NCBI GenBank assembly: GCA_030761205.1
Contig: JAULJL010000028.1
Location: 16,047,001-16,111,000, forward strand
Direction: 5' to 3'
DNA from: Fremontodendron californicum
Taxonomy: Eukaryota; Streptophyta; Magnoliopsida; Malvales; Malvaceae
Length of the DNA: 64,000 bases
Shown: positions 22,945 through 34,600 of the stretch, one piece after another
How positions within the stretch are numbered: position 1 is the stretch's first letter
Layout of the letters: each line of letters begins with the position of its first letter
Made by a program: the position numbers and the translations under genes
The notes under the pieces: model-generated
Told to the model about the DNA's origin: nothing
Databases searched by the model: none
The model's input: only the letters and a program-made list of their open reading frames with translations

Positions 22945-23229
22945 AGAGGTGCTCATGGGTCGGGCCGAGGTTCGAAAATTTTTCAACTTCTTTGTCCAGG
23001 CCCGGATCGCAGACCCGCGAGCACTGTTCACTTTAATTAAAAAAATTAAAAAAAAATTATTTTTATTAATATTTTTATAATTAAAATTAAATTAAATAAT
23101 ATTATTTTAATAGTTAAACAGTGATCCAGGCCGAGTCGGGCCGATCCGGATCATAAAGTTCCCTGTCCAAGCCCAGCATAATATGGACTGGACCTGTTGC
23201 GCGAGCTGTCCGGCCCTTAAGCAAGTCTA
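22945..23229. mobile_element. Mutator-like MITE (family A), 285 bp, perfect 9-bp duplication
   Basis: Ends AGAGGTGCTCATGGGTCGGG and CCTTAAGCAAGTCTA. The flanks GTCTCACCT at 22936-22944 and 23230-23238 are identical. This is the cleanest target duplication in the family and the main reason to place the family in the Mutator superfamily. Confidence 0.85.
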
Positions 23230-23633
23230 GTCTCACCTGCCTTCTAAAGCTAATTAATCTTAAGTTGCTAATATATATATAAAGTTCAGTTAATTGGTAC
23301 TTATAGATACTGATTAAAAATTATTAAATTATTATTTTGAAATTTTTTATATATTTAATATATTATTTTTACTGAACTTAAAATAAATTATACATTAATT
23401 ATATTTTTTTTTATAAATATCACCTTAATTAGTACCATTAGAGATTAATATTTCCCATCTATAACCTACTTTAAAATCTGTCCCCGATTCAATGAGAATG
23501 CAAAATTTGAATTTTGGTGGGTTTAATTGTTTGCCAACTGTCGTTTAATGAGTTTGGGATAATGAGTTTGGGGTAATTAAGTCATTTCATTTTTTTAATT
23601 AGTGTCTGTCTTCTAAAATTGTTTGTGAAGGAT

Positions 23634-24969
23634 AGAGGTGGCAAAATGAACCCGAACCCGAAAACTCGCCCAGGAAAATTCGAATCCGTCCAAACCCGAT
23701 TTGACCAAAAAGTCAAAAATCCGAACCCGAAAAAACCCGAACCCGAATGGGCCCGAACCCGAATGGACCCGAACCCGAATGGACCCGAACCCGAATGGGC
23801 CCGAATCCGAATGAGCCCGAACCCGAATGGACCCGAACCCGAACCCGAATTTAATACTAAAAATAAAAATAATCAACTTGTATTTTTTTTTTTTACAAAG
23901 CAATAACTTTAATTATTAATTTTATTCTAATTTTTTTTAATAATTTAATTAAAATTTAATATTATATATATATGATGATGGAATAATAATTTTATCAAAA
24001 AGTAAATTATATTTTGTACTTATAAGTTATAACTTTAACGTCTCATATCATGACGAATTTACAATCTAAATATTTTAAATTCTTGAAAATTTTAGAGATG
24101 TGAAAAAAAAATTGACAATAATTCAATTATTCTTTAAGGGTAAAAAAAATTGACAATAATTCAATTATTTTGGCCTTTTGGGTTATACTTATACGGTTAG
24201 GTTAGGGTGGGTTTAATTGGATTATGGCTTTCATGGGATTTTATTTTAGCGGGTGGGTTTAATGGGGTTTTGGATTTTATGGTCTTTTGGTTTTTGGTAT
24301 ATTTATTATATATTAATAAATAATCATATTAATTATATATTTATTACGTATAATTTAAATATAAATTATATTTTTTTAGTACTACTTTATAATTTATACT
24401 TTATGTTGATGAAAAAAATATAAGTACTCGATAGATATATATATATATCTTGACTATAAGCATAAAATTTTTGCATTTTATAAGTATATAAACGAATAAA
24501 TGAAGGCCAGGATTTATTTTTAAAAGTTTTTTATTTTATAGTGAATATAAATTATAATGTATTTATATTTTGAAATTCGGGTTCATCAAATCAATTATTT
24601 TAAATATCAATATGATTAATTTATAATATATCACATTTTTTATAATAAATTATTTCCAAATTTGATTTTATATAACAAATTAATTTTTTATTCTTTTGGT
24701 GCTAACAAATATTAATTTTAAAAAATAAATATAATTAAAAATATCATATAATAGCAAAAGTATAAAATTAATAATAAATTAATAATTTGTTTTTAGATAT
24801 AAATATTTAAATTACGTAAAAATGATTACATCTAATATAAAATAAAATGATGTAAAACATACCCGAATCTAGACCGAACCCGAACCCAGACCGAACCCGA
24901 ATGGGTCCGAACCCGGATGGACCCGTACCCGAATGAACCCGACCCGAACCCGCCCAATTGCCACCTCTA
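23634..24969. mobile_element. Mutator-like element with subterminal CCCGAA minisatellites, 1336 bp
   Basis: Ends AGAGGTGGCAAAATGAACCC and the inverse ...GCCACCTCTA. The flanks are GTGAAGGAT (23625-23633) and ATGAAGGAG (24970-24978), 7 of 9 matching. Just inside both ends lie tandem CCCGAACCCGAATGGA units (16 bp, about 23700-23855; fewer at about 24875-24950, inverted). The middle 1 kb is AT-rich and non-coding. Open frames over the minisatellite come from the repeat and are not genes. Confidence 0.75.
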
Positions 24970-25709
24970 ATGAAGGAGGATAAAATCGTCTTTTAACGAT
25001 TTTGAAAAAAAAAAATTTAAAATTGAAGGTTCTGGAGGCTACCTCCAGAAGCTTCACGTTTCTGAAAAAAAAAATGAAAAGGCACAATGAGATAGGAGAA
25101 AGAATGAGCAGTGAGATATTGAGGGAGAAATAAAAATTAAAACTGAAAGATAAGTTATAGGAGAAAGAAAGATAAGTGAGATACAAAGGGAGAAAAAAAG
25201 AGATGACTGACTGCCCAAAAAAAAAAAAGAAATGGAAAGGAATGGGAGGAAGGGAAGATGGAGAGGAATGGAGGAAAGGTCTGATTGGGCCCTTCTTCAT
25301 CGGGGATTGATGGAGAAAGACAAAGATAGAGGAAGGGAGAACAAAAAAAGAAAGATTAAAGGAAGCTGGTCTATGGATCATCTTGCGGATGATGGTCTGA
25401 TCCGTTGGTTCCAATTTTCAGATTTGGTCTCAATTAGGGGAAAATTTTATGGGTTTTCTTTGGGTCTTCGGCGTGGGGTTTTCTAAGGACCAAATGAACT
25501 ATGAAATTAGGGAAAATTTAAGAGATTTTATCTCCGATTCAGTTTTGGGTGTTTGAATCCAGATAAGTTTTGTTATTTATCTTTTTACTTTATTGTTTTC
25601 TAATTTCTTGCTTTAAAATTTTTGTTTGATTTATTTTAAAAAAAAATAGATTAGAAATATTTGAAGAATTAATTGTTTGAAATTCATTTATTTTTTGTTG
25701 TATCATTGA

Positions 25710-25866
25710 GCATGATGTGCCTTCCATATTTAAGCCGATAATTTAGGCCATGAAAAACAAAAACAAATAAAAGTATTACGAACTAATTAATTTTATTTTT
25801 TGGAAGGCACATCATGCAAAAAAAAAAAAAAAAATATTTGTTTTTGCTTTTCACGGCCTAAATTAT
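25710..25866. repeat. Interlocked inverted repeats
   Basis: GCATGATGTGCCTTCCA (25710-25726) is repeated inverted at 25801-25817. A second pair, with 'taatttaggcc' and 'aaaaacaaata', lies at 25738-25769 and inverted at 25834-25866, each arm about 32 bp. The arms alternate (a, b, a', b'), so the pairs cannot both form a simple hairpin at once. Confidence 0.6.
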
Positions 25867-26255
25867 CTCAATTTCATGTCATATTACGAACTAATTATTT
25901 TTAATTTTTTTATTCTTATGACTTTATTTTTGTTTCAGGTTCATATCTTCTTTTCATCCTTTGAACTGTAGTTGTTTTATTTAATTTTCGAAATTTACAT
26001 GCAATTAAATATTTGTTATTTTTTTGTATCTAAATATGTTTGCATGCAACGAATGATGGCTAATGTTAAAATTGTTCAGCTAATTTTGTTTCCATAACAT
26101 ATGGTTGTGTGAAATTTTTTAAATAGTCTTTTTCTATGGAATTTTAATTTTTATGTTACTCTATGTTGACTCTAGGCAGCTATTGGTGGGTGGCATTGTT
26201 TGGCTGTTGATGATGAAGCAAAGCTTACATTTAAAGTGAGCTATTAGTTTATTTT

Positions 26256-26365
26256 TTGTATATGTGTATGTGTGCGTATATATATATATATGTATATGTG
26301 TGTATATTATATATATACATATACATATACATATGTGTATATGTATATAAATATATATGTATGTA
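26256..26365. repeat. TA/TG/CA-rich microsatellite
   Basis: Mixed runs of tatg, tata and taca. The open frames over it on both strands are repeat artefacts. Confidence 0.9.
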
Positions 26366-26645
26366 TGCACATATATTATTTATTTTCTCTTATGTTGCTA
26401 GAAAGCTTGGAAAGCATCACACACTGGAAAAAAATATCCTATCTCTTAGTTGAATTGAGCAGTTTAACATATTTGAATGACAATTTTGTTGTGGGATGTA
26501 AATTTTTTTTGTCAATTGGTGGATGATAGAAGGTTAGTTAATTGGTGAATGGTTCAAGGGAGATTGAATTGAATTGTTTATTGTGATGAATGCAACGAGT
26601 GAAGTGTGTTCGATGAATGTAATCATGTGAAGTGTGTTTCTGCAG

Positions 26646-28346
26646 GTGCGAATGAATATTGACAATGCGGTGAAGAACCCGAACGAAAAGATGATACTGG
26701 TAGGCCTTTAAGAAGGGATATTATGATTCCTCAATGTTGTGCCCCAAAGTTTGTAGTTCGCCAGGCCTTTAAGAATGGGTAAGACTTTTAAGCTTGATTT
26801 GTAGGTTGATATGGTGATTTAAGCTGACTTTTGTTTAAGTTTTTTTTTTTTTTTTAATTTGCATTTGTAGTTTTTAGGTCTAACGAGAGGTTTTAGTTGA
26901 TTTCCAGCATTGAAAATCTTCATTTTTGAGTTGTTATGTTTTTTAAAATATATAAAAATTAAAATGTTTGGTTATTTCTTTTAATTAAATGGTTTTTGGA
27001 ATTGGTTTAAATTGTTTAGTTCATTCTTTTTTTTCCTGGTCTCAGTTTTCTCGCTGCTTGAAAGTATCCAATCAATGGCAACTGTGACAGCCTCACGCTT
27101 TGCTTCAAGAAGTTCACATGTTAACAGTCATGGAGCAGAAACTAAAATGACTCAAATCCAGGTATGAAGATTCTTGAATGAACTATTGTACAATATTCCA
27201 AGCATTAGAGATTTCCGTTCTCTTTTTTCATTAAGAAATTTGGTGTTGTTTGTATTTTGCTCCCATGATTATGTCTGAAGGTAATATTTTGCAGGCAATG
27301 TTGTGACTGTTATTTGCTTTAGGAGGCTACTAGATTTTGAAAATTTAATTTACTTTTTGTTTGTTTTGGTTAAGCAGTGGTTAGTTGTAAAGAATGCTGG
27401 TTTTGATTTTTGTTTTGTTACTCATATTGATTTTTTTATTGGACAATGTTGTTTAAATTGATTTGAGATTTTGTGTTGAGATGGGTTCATTTAAGTTTTT
27501 TTTTTTTTTTTTAATTGTTTTGGAAGGTGTTTGTAATAGATGATGTTAGGAATATTTGTTTTTTTTTTTTAATTATTATTGTTGTAGTTTTTGTTTGTGA
27601 TTTGAGAACAGTGTTATGTCATGATGTGCGGAAGTAATCAGTGTAGACAATATAGGTTTAGAATATTGCAAAGATTGAGGTCAAGGAGGATTAAAAGTCA
27701 TAATGTGGCTCCCTATATCCACTTATAGCAATTGAAATAAATTGGATTACTAACTTAATACTGAAGAAGCTACTTTTCTGTTAAGATTGTGGTAAACATG
27801 AGTGGTCAAATATAAAACTAACTTTGATTTTAAAGTTGAAATTAAGTTTTTTATTTTATATTGTGTTACTACTTTCTTATCATCCTTGATCTTCCTCAAA
27901 TACCTTTTTTAACTTCTTTGCTTTATTTTTTTGTGGCATTTAGTAATTGATTTATCAAAGTCAATGGTAAAAGAATATAAGTTCATTTTTTTAGCTTTTT
28001 GATGTGGGTTTCAACATGTTTTAATAACACATGCAGTTGCCAATTCTCCAAATACATATAAATATATAGCATTGTGAAGCTATTTTTATTGAACTTTTTC
28101 TGTATTCGAGAAACTGATATGAGACTAGAAAAGAAAAATACCAAAGATAATGGAACAAGAAGTAAGAGAATGGGAAGGCTTCAAAGAAAAATGATTGCAG
28201 AAGAAGAGTTTTTGCATAGACAAGCTTTTTCTTTGGCTCTTCATGAACACCAATTGTTTCAAAGATTTGATAGATCCATGTCTAGGAGAATTGATTTTAT
28301 CAGCTGCAAAAGACACCCTCATCAATAAGCTAATAATGAAGAAAAG
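26646..28346 (+). pseudogene. Exon-like segments of an unidentified gene, broken
   Basis: Three segments look like exons: 26646-26778 (after TGCAG, before GTAAGA), 27046-27161 (after CTCAG, before GTATGA; contains a 29-codon frame starting MATVTASRFASRSSHVNSHG) and about 28037-28346 (before GTGAGT). The last holds an 84-residue basic frame at 28074-28325 with the stretch MGRLQRKMIAEEEF and a SMSRRI motif. Its TAA at 28326 lies just before the splice donor, in a position where a CAA codon would keep the frame, so it looks like a nonsense change. The first segment has a stop in its best frame. I do not recognise the parent gene. A Helitron 3' end downstream suggests captured exons; a decayed host gene is the alternative. 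Confidence 0.4.
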
Positions 28347-29060
28347 GTGAGTTTTTTTAAAATTAAATTACTTAGCTTTGCTTCCTGACTGTGTTTTCTT
28401 TGTGTTAAATACTATTTTAGTTGATTGGGTTTATGGTAAAAAAAGTGGGGTTTTGATGATTGTGAAACAGGAGAAAAAAATTAGAAATAGTAATTAATAA
28501 TGTTAGTCCGCTTGATTTTGGTTTGTTGTCTGTATGTGTTTCTTTATGGAGGCTTTATGACTTTAAATAGCTTTATATTATTACTAAAGATTGATAGAGA
28601 GCTCTTATGTTATCAATTAAGAGAAAAAATATAGTTCAAGAGTTGGTGTTAAGTAATTGGATCAATTTGCTTGAATGAAAATGTATATATTTTTACTCTA
28701 ATTCTATTTATTTGAGATTGTTTTGGTTTAAGGATGTTGTTTTGGTTTTCTTTGTTGTTTCCAGATGGCTCTATTCCATACATGATATATTTTTGGGTTA
28801 AAAGTTTATGACTAGGAGATATTTGTCAAAATGTCTATGTGAAGATTATAATATTGAAGGGATTTAGTTGTTCACAGGAAAAGTGATGTTGTGTATAATG
28901 GCTGCTTTGCAATGATTAATGGTGTTGGATTTTCAATCAAATTCCTCACAATCTCAAAATGTCCCCAAACTCAATCTTTTAAGAAATTGTCACAATAAAA
29001 GATAGATGTGTTACTTTTTTTCTTTATATTTGATAATTATTTATTTAGCATTAAAAATGA

Positions 29061-29090
29061 GTCTCGAAGTGAAACGAGGGCATCCTCTAG
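29061..29090 (+). mobile_element. Probable Helitron 3' terminus
   Basis: A short hairpin (CTCG at 29063-29066, CGAG at 29075-29078, with extra G-T pairing) lies about 8 bases before CTAG, which is followed by T. This is the 3' end layout of plant Helitrons (hairpin, CTRR, insertion before T). I could not fix a matching 5' TC end, so the body length is unknown; the exon-like pieces at 26646-28346 would lie inside it. Confidence 0.45.
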
Positions 29091-29209
29091 TATATATAAT
29101 AAAATGACTTGAATTCATATTTGAAACTCGTCAATCACATTCACATGCACACAACGTACGTGCCATAAAACAGAAGATATTTCAATTCAAGCAACTTTAA
29201 AAATAGAAA

Positions 29210-30180
29210 GTGTTAATATATAATTAACCCAGGTCTTTTGTAATTTTTTTATTTTGGTATTTGAATTTTCATGTCGTCATTGACGTTGGTATTTTGACCT
29301 AACAGTTTGGTTGATTAGAGAAAAAAAACTTACATCAAATTGTCACATTGTTATGAAATGAAAAAATTCAAAAAAATTATAAAAAACAAAATAAAAAGTT
29401 AATTTTTTTTGTAAATCAAAATTTTATTTTTTTTAAAAAAAAATTTAGAAATTATAAAAATGACAAAAATTATAAAAAATCAAAATATAAATCTGAAAAA
29501 TAAAAAAATAAAAAGAAAAAATAATTTTTTTAAAATATAAAAATTTTAAATTAAAAATATATATGAAAATTCGAAATTGAAATTTTTTTTTTTTAATTTT
29601 ATTAAAAATATTCAGATTTTTTTTTAATTTTTATTTTTTTTTTTACAAAATTTTAAATATATATATAAAGTTTTCAATTTTTATAATTTATTTGGAATTT
29701 TGGTTTTTTATTTTTATAATATATATGAAAATTCAAAATTAAAAAAAAATAGAAATTTAAAATTAGAATTTTTTTAATTTTTATTAAAAATATTCAAATT
29801 TTTTTCTTCTTAATTTTTTTTTACAGATTTTTAAATATATATATATATATATATATAAAGTTTTCAATTTTTATAATTTATTTTGAATTTTGGTTTTTTA
29901 TTTTTATTTTTATAATTTTTAAAAAAAAATGATATTTTCAAATTTTTAATTTTGATTTTTAAATTTTATTTTTATTTTTATAACTTTTTCAATTTTTATT
30001 TATTTAATGATGTGATAGTTTTGTTACATGTCAGGTTTTGATTATTTTTTTTTTTTGCTTAATTAGTCATTAACTAACTAACTGTGTTAGGGTAAAGGAC
30101 TATCAAAGTTATAAAAAAAATTTTCAAGTGTCAAATAGACAAAAAGTATAAAGTATATGAGTTAAGTTATATATTAACCC
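29210..30180. mobile_element. Mutator-like non-coding element, 971 bp
   Basis: The left end GTGTTAATATATAATTAACC and the inverse of the right end, GGGTTAATATATAACTTAAC, match, and similarity runs on for about 60 bp. It is flanked by a perfect 9-bp duplication AAATAGAAA (29201-29209, 30181-30189). The interior is A/T homopolymer-rich and holds an inner duplication around 29560-29900 ('ttaaatatatatat', 'aagttttcaatttttataat'). Confidence 0.75.
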
Positions 30181-30189
30181 AAATAGAAA

Positions 30190-31445
30190 CATTGATCCCA
30201 TAAGTAGTTATAGGTGAAATTAGGTTTCAAGTGTAACTAGCAAGCATCACCTTTGCAACTTTGGATGCATGCAGCACACTCTTGGGCTAATATGAGATTT
30301 GGTCGTATGAAACGAGTTTCTTCTATATCTTGTAATTTTCGAAATACCATACGACACGAAAACGATATAAACTTACAAAAAAGCTTTAAACAAATGCATG
30401 CACATATTTTGATGTTATTAGCTTTAATCGGAAAACCACATTTACTTGCCTATGATTTGTATAAATTTTATTATTTTTTAACAATATATATATATATATA
30501 TATATATTGTTAGAGTGAATATGTCACTTTATTAAAAGTTTTTAAAAATAAAAATAAATTATTTTATTTTTATTGAGGTGATATCATATGATTTACCGTC
30601 AATGTATCAAATATAATTTTTTATTATAATTATGGAGTCCAATGAAATATTCTCATGCAATATTACTATATATTAAAGTAACAATTTGAACAAAAAAAAT
30701 TGTCACATAAATGATAAGTCGCGAATCATCGAATTTTTTTTCTTCAAAATTTATAATATTATGTGAAATATAAAATGATGTAACAATGTTATGATATTTG
30801 ATAGATGATAGATGATGTGTCATAATTATATCATTTAATAGTTAGTTCTAAACAGTTGGACGATAAAAAAATGAATATTTTTAACATGAATGATTATTAT
30901 TTTTTATAATTATTTGATTAACATAAAAAATTTTAATTAATTAAACTACACATATTGTGTAGTTTATCCAAAATTAAACCAATAATCAGGCTTTCTTTAC
31001 ATACAAATGTCCAAACGAGTACATTTCATTTGTGATTATTATGTAAACTTATTTACGGAATTAAAAAGCCTTGGGATCAATAACAATACATGCACAGCAT
31101 ATAATATACTTTAATTTCAACATTTTAGAAGATTAACACATATCTCCTCGTTAGAGTATTTATATAAATTAATCAATTATTATTTTTGGAATAAAATATA
31201 TAAATTAATTATTAAATACTTATCAAAATTCTTTAATCTTTCACTTTTGATATTTACAAAATAATAATAGGAAAAATTTAAGCTTGGAAATGGAAAGAAA
31301 ACCAAGAAGTAGAGACCAGGGGCCAGGACCCAGAACTTGATTCACTTATGGACCTTTAAACCCAGAGCTTTTTTTTCTTTTTTTAATAAAACAGGGAGAT
31401 ATTGTGGAATTCGGAAAAGCAGAAGCAGAAAGAGTATCTTCAAGA
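30190..31445 (+). other. Intergenic region and presumed promoter/5' UTR of the RBP45-like gene
   Basis: AT-rich; a TA run lies at about 30484-30506. No clear TATA box can be assigned from sequence alone. The 5' UTR probably begins in the purine-rich stretch after about 31290. Confidence 0.4.
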
Positions 31446-31607
31446 ATGGCGACCATAGCAGCAGCTGCACAGCACAACCACCACCACCACCATCCAACAT
31501 CGCTAGAGGAAGTCCGCACGCTTTGGATAGGAGACCTCCAGTTTTGGGTCGATGAGTCCTACCTCAATTCTTGCTTTGCTCACACTGGCGAGGTTCCCAT
31601 ACTTGCC

Positions 31608-31644
<37 letters not shown>

Positions 31645-34600
31645 TATATACACAAATTTATGTATCCCTCCGAAATATTTCTGGGTTTTTTTCTTTTGGG
31701 TATTTGAATAAGTTTTGGTTGTTGCTTAATTTGATTTGATGACTGTAGTTCGTTGTGGGAATTTTTATAGGTTGTCTTTTTCTATAATTTTGAGTCTATA
31801 AGATATAGGTAAACATGGATGTTGGTAAAGTATTAAGTTTTATTATGTTCTTAAAATTATCTTTTCATATTTTTTTAATAGAAAAATTATAAATTGAAAG
31901 AATATCCAATCAATACTTGAGTTCTATACGAATTCTATCAAATTACTATTAAATCATTTATTAATTCAAGAAGCAAAAAAATCACCATTTTTACCTCAAA
32001 ATTAAAATATTTTAGTAACACATGGTGTAGGAGGATACTAGTTTTTTATTTGTTTAAAAGGCATCTGCAAAGAAATGTGACATGAATTGAATAGTGTGAA
32101 AGCAATTCGGATGCTACTGCAAAACCTAGGAGGGATTCAAATGAGCACAAAGAAAGAGCCGGGTTAAGAACCTGACTAGTGCTCAGCTGGTAAGAGCAGA
32201 AAGTTAAGAGAAGAGCTTTACTAGATTGTCAAGTATCAGGCCTGTTGAATTAATACTGATTAAAAAATAGGATGCAAGCCATAATCTGTCTTGGCTTCTA
32301 CACTTTGTTTTATCATATTAAGTTGCTCAAACCTCCCTTGTTGTGCATTCCCATCGTTTATTCAAGCAATCATCAGACTTGTAAAAACTCTGGTGATTTT
32401 CTGAGCATTGGTTGCGAACATTCACAATAATTTGGTAAATTTAAAGGTCAGGTAGTATCAGATGTCATCAGATGCTAAAGTTTCATAATGTATTTGATTT
32501 TGTTTACTCAATCGTTGTAGTTTTTTAGTAGCTTTGCCTTTGAAATGAACCATTATTTCCACTCTCTGCAGCTAGTCTCAATAAAAATTATACGTAACAA
32601 GATCACTGGCCAGCCCGAGGGATATGGATTTATGGAGTTTGTTTCTCATGTGGCAGCAGAAAGGATACTGCAGACTTACAATGGGACACCAATTCCTGGA
32701 ACTGATCAAATGTTCAGGTTAAATTGGGCTTCATTTGGCGTTGGAGAAAGACATACTGATTCTGGGCCTGAGTATTCTATTTTTGTAGGGGATTTGGCTC
32801 CTGATGTTACAGATTATCTATTGCAAGAGACCTTTCGAGCTCACTATCCATCTGTTAGAGGTGCCAAGGTTGTGACTGATCCAAATACTGGACGCTCAAA
32901 GGGATATGGATTTGTTAAATTTTCGGATGAGACCGAGAGAAATCGTGCTATGACCGAGATGAATGGTGTCTATTGCTCAACTAGAGCTATGCGTATTAGT
33001 GCAGCAACACCAAAGAAGACAACTGGTTTTCAGCAGCAATATCCTGTGGCAAAAGGTCTTATTCCTTTCATTAACTTTGACCAAAAGAAAACCCTAGCCA
33101 GATTAATTTATTCATTTTCTTTCCTCTAAAATCATGTTGTGCTTCTGTTTTGTCCATTGCCCTCGTGTGGCTGCCCTCAATTTGATTGTGCTATCCATTA
33201 TTGTCATTTTGAATACAAAGGTGCACGGCGAAAAAGAGGCATCACTTGATTATTTGCAATTGACTTTTAGGTATTTGTATTAAATCTCAAATCTACTCCA
33301 ACATCTGAAATGCAGTTTGGTTCCTTTTTTTCTATGGTGGTTTGGTGAAGCAGTAAAGCAAAGAAATTAATATAATTTCTTACACCTTGAAGATCACATC
33401 CCTGATTTGTTGCTTTGAGAATATTGTCTGACCATATTTATATTCCTTAAATATTTTTATCAATAAAATAAATGTCATACTTGTTTAGAATTCAAACTCT
33501 GCATGCAGCTTTTTTTTTTTTTTTCTCTGGTTCCATGGCAATTTAAATTTATTTATTTATATTCACCTTGTTTGTTAGTTTAGTTGAGATGTGAACATAC
33601 CGTATATCAACATGCGTACTTGTTTCTTGTGGGTGGGCTAGGGACTTGAGTACCTGTGCCTATATCTGCAAGTACATTGCTCTCTGATACTGTATCCACC
33701 TTAGAATATTAGATACATGTATGTATGTAGACTTGCATGCATATACGAAGGCAAGAAATTCTAAAATTCACGTACCTATGGTTTTTCTACAGCTGTATAT
33801 CCAGCTCCTGCATACACAACTCCTGTGCAGGTGCTTCCACCAGATAATGATAATACTAATACCACAGTAAGTGAGGCGTACACAAGTTGTTTCAGATTAT
33901 CTCTATCTCGTTGACTAACTATCCTATCTTTTGCAGATTTTTGTTGGCAACTTGGATCCAACTGTCACAGAAGAGGAATTGAAGCAATTTTTCTTGCCAT
34001 TAGGAGAAATCGTGTATGTCAAGATTCCTGCAGCCAAAGGATGCGGTTTTGTACAGTTTGCAACCAGGTAAGATCAAGTGAAACCATGATTACACTAGCA
34101 ACTTCTGGAAATGTTCTCCACTTGGTGGTTTTGAGGGGTGGGTGGGTGTGTTTATTAAATCATTTATGAGCTAGGTTTTAGTTCATGACCCCTTTATCTT
34201 TTTAACTTATTATGTAGATGACCTATTACAGTTTTATTTCCCCTTAGACTGGAGTTGCATAAAAATTAATGATGGAGGGATTAGCAGTTGAAATAGTCAT
34301 GTACGACTGCCTCAGTTCCTCTTATCGTCTTTTGTATATTAGTCAAGTGTTTTCATTGTCTCCCCTTTATCTGATCTGATGCCTAACAATTTTTGACATA
34401 CTATTTTTTGTCTGCAGGACATCTGCTGATGAAGCTATACAGAGGATGCAGGGCCAAATGATTGGTCAACAAGTTATCCGCATTTCTTGGGGTAGGATCC
34501 CAACAGCAAAACAGGTGATATTTCTCATATATCAAATTCACACTTTGATTTAGTTATATGGCAAAATGTTTTTAGCATTTTGATGCCCCATACTATTGAT

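Noticed and set aside
23613..23906. Pro/Asn/Glu-rich frame and its antisense Gly/Phe/Arg frame
   Set aside because: Both are translations of the 16-bp minisatellite; a 16-bp unit read three times gives a 16-residue pseudo-repeat.
24869..25414. 181-codon minus-strand frame
   Set aside because: Its composition is low-complexity (Phe/Ser/Leu runs from purine-rich DNA), and one end lies in the CCCGAA minisatellite of a transposon.
26161..26526. Tyr/Ile/Met-rich frames on both strands
   Set aside because: They translate a TA/TG/CA microsatellite.
32160..32260. tRNA-like or SINE signal (GCTCAGCTGGTAAGAGCAG) in RBP45 intron 1
   Set aside because: It resembles a tRNA D-arm/A box, but no convincing B box, cloverleaf, tail or target duplication follows; perhaps a worn SINE.
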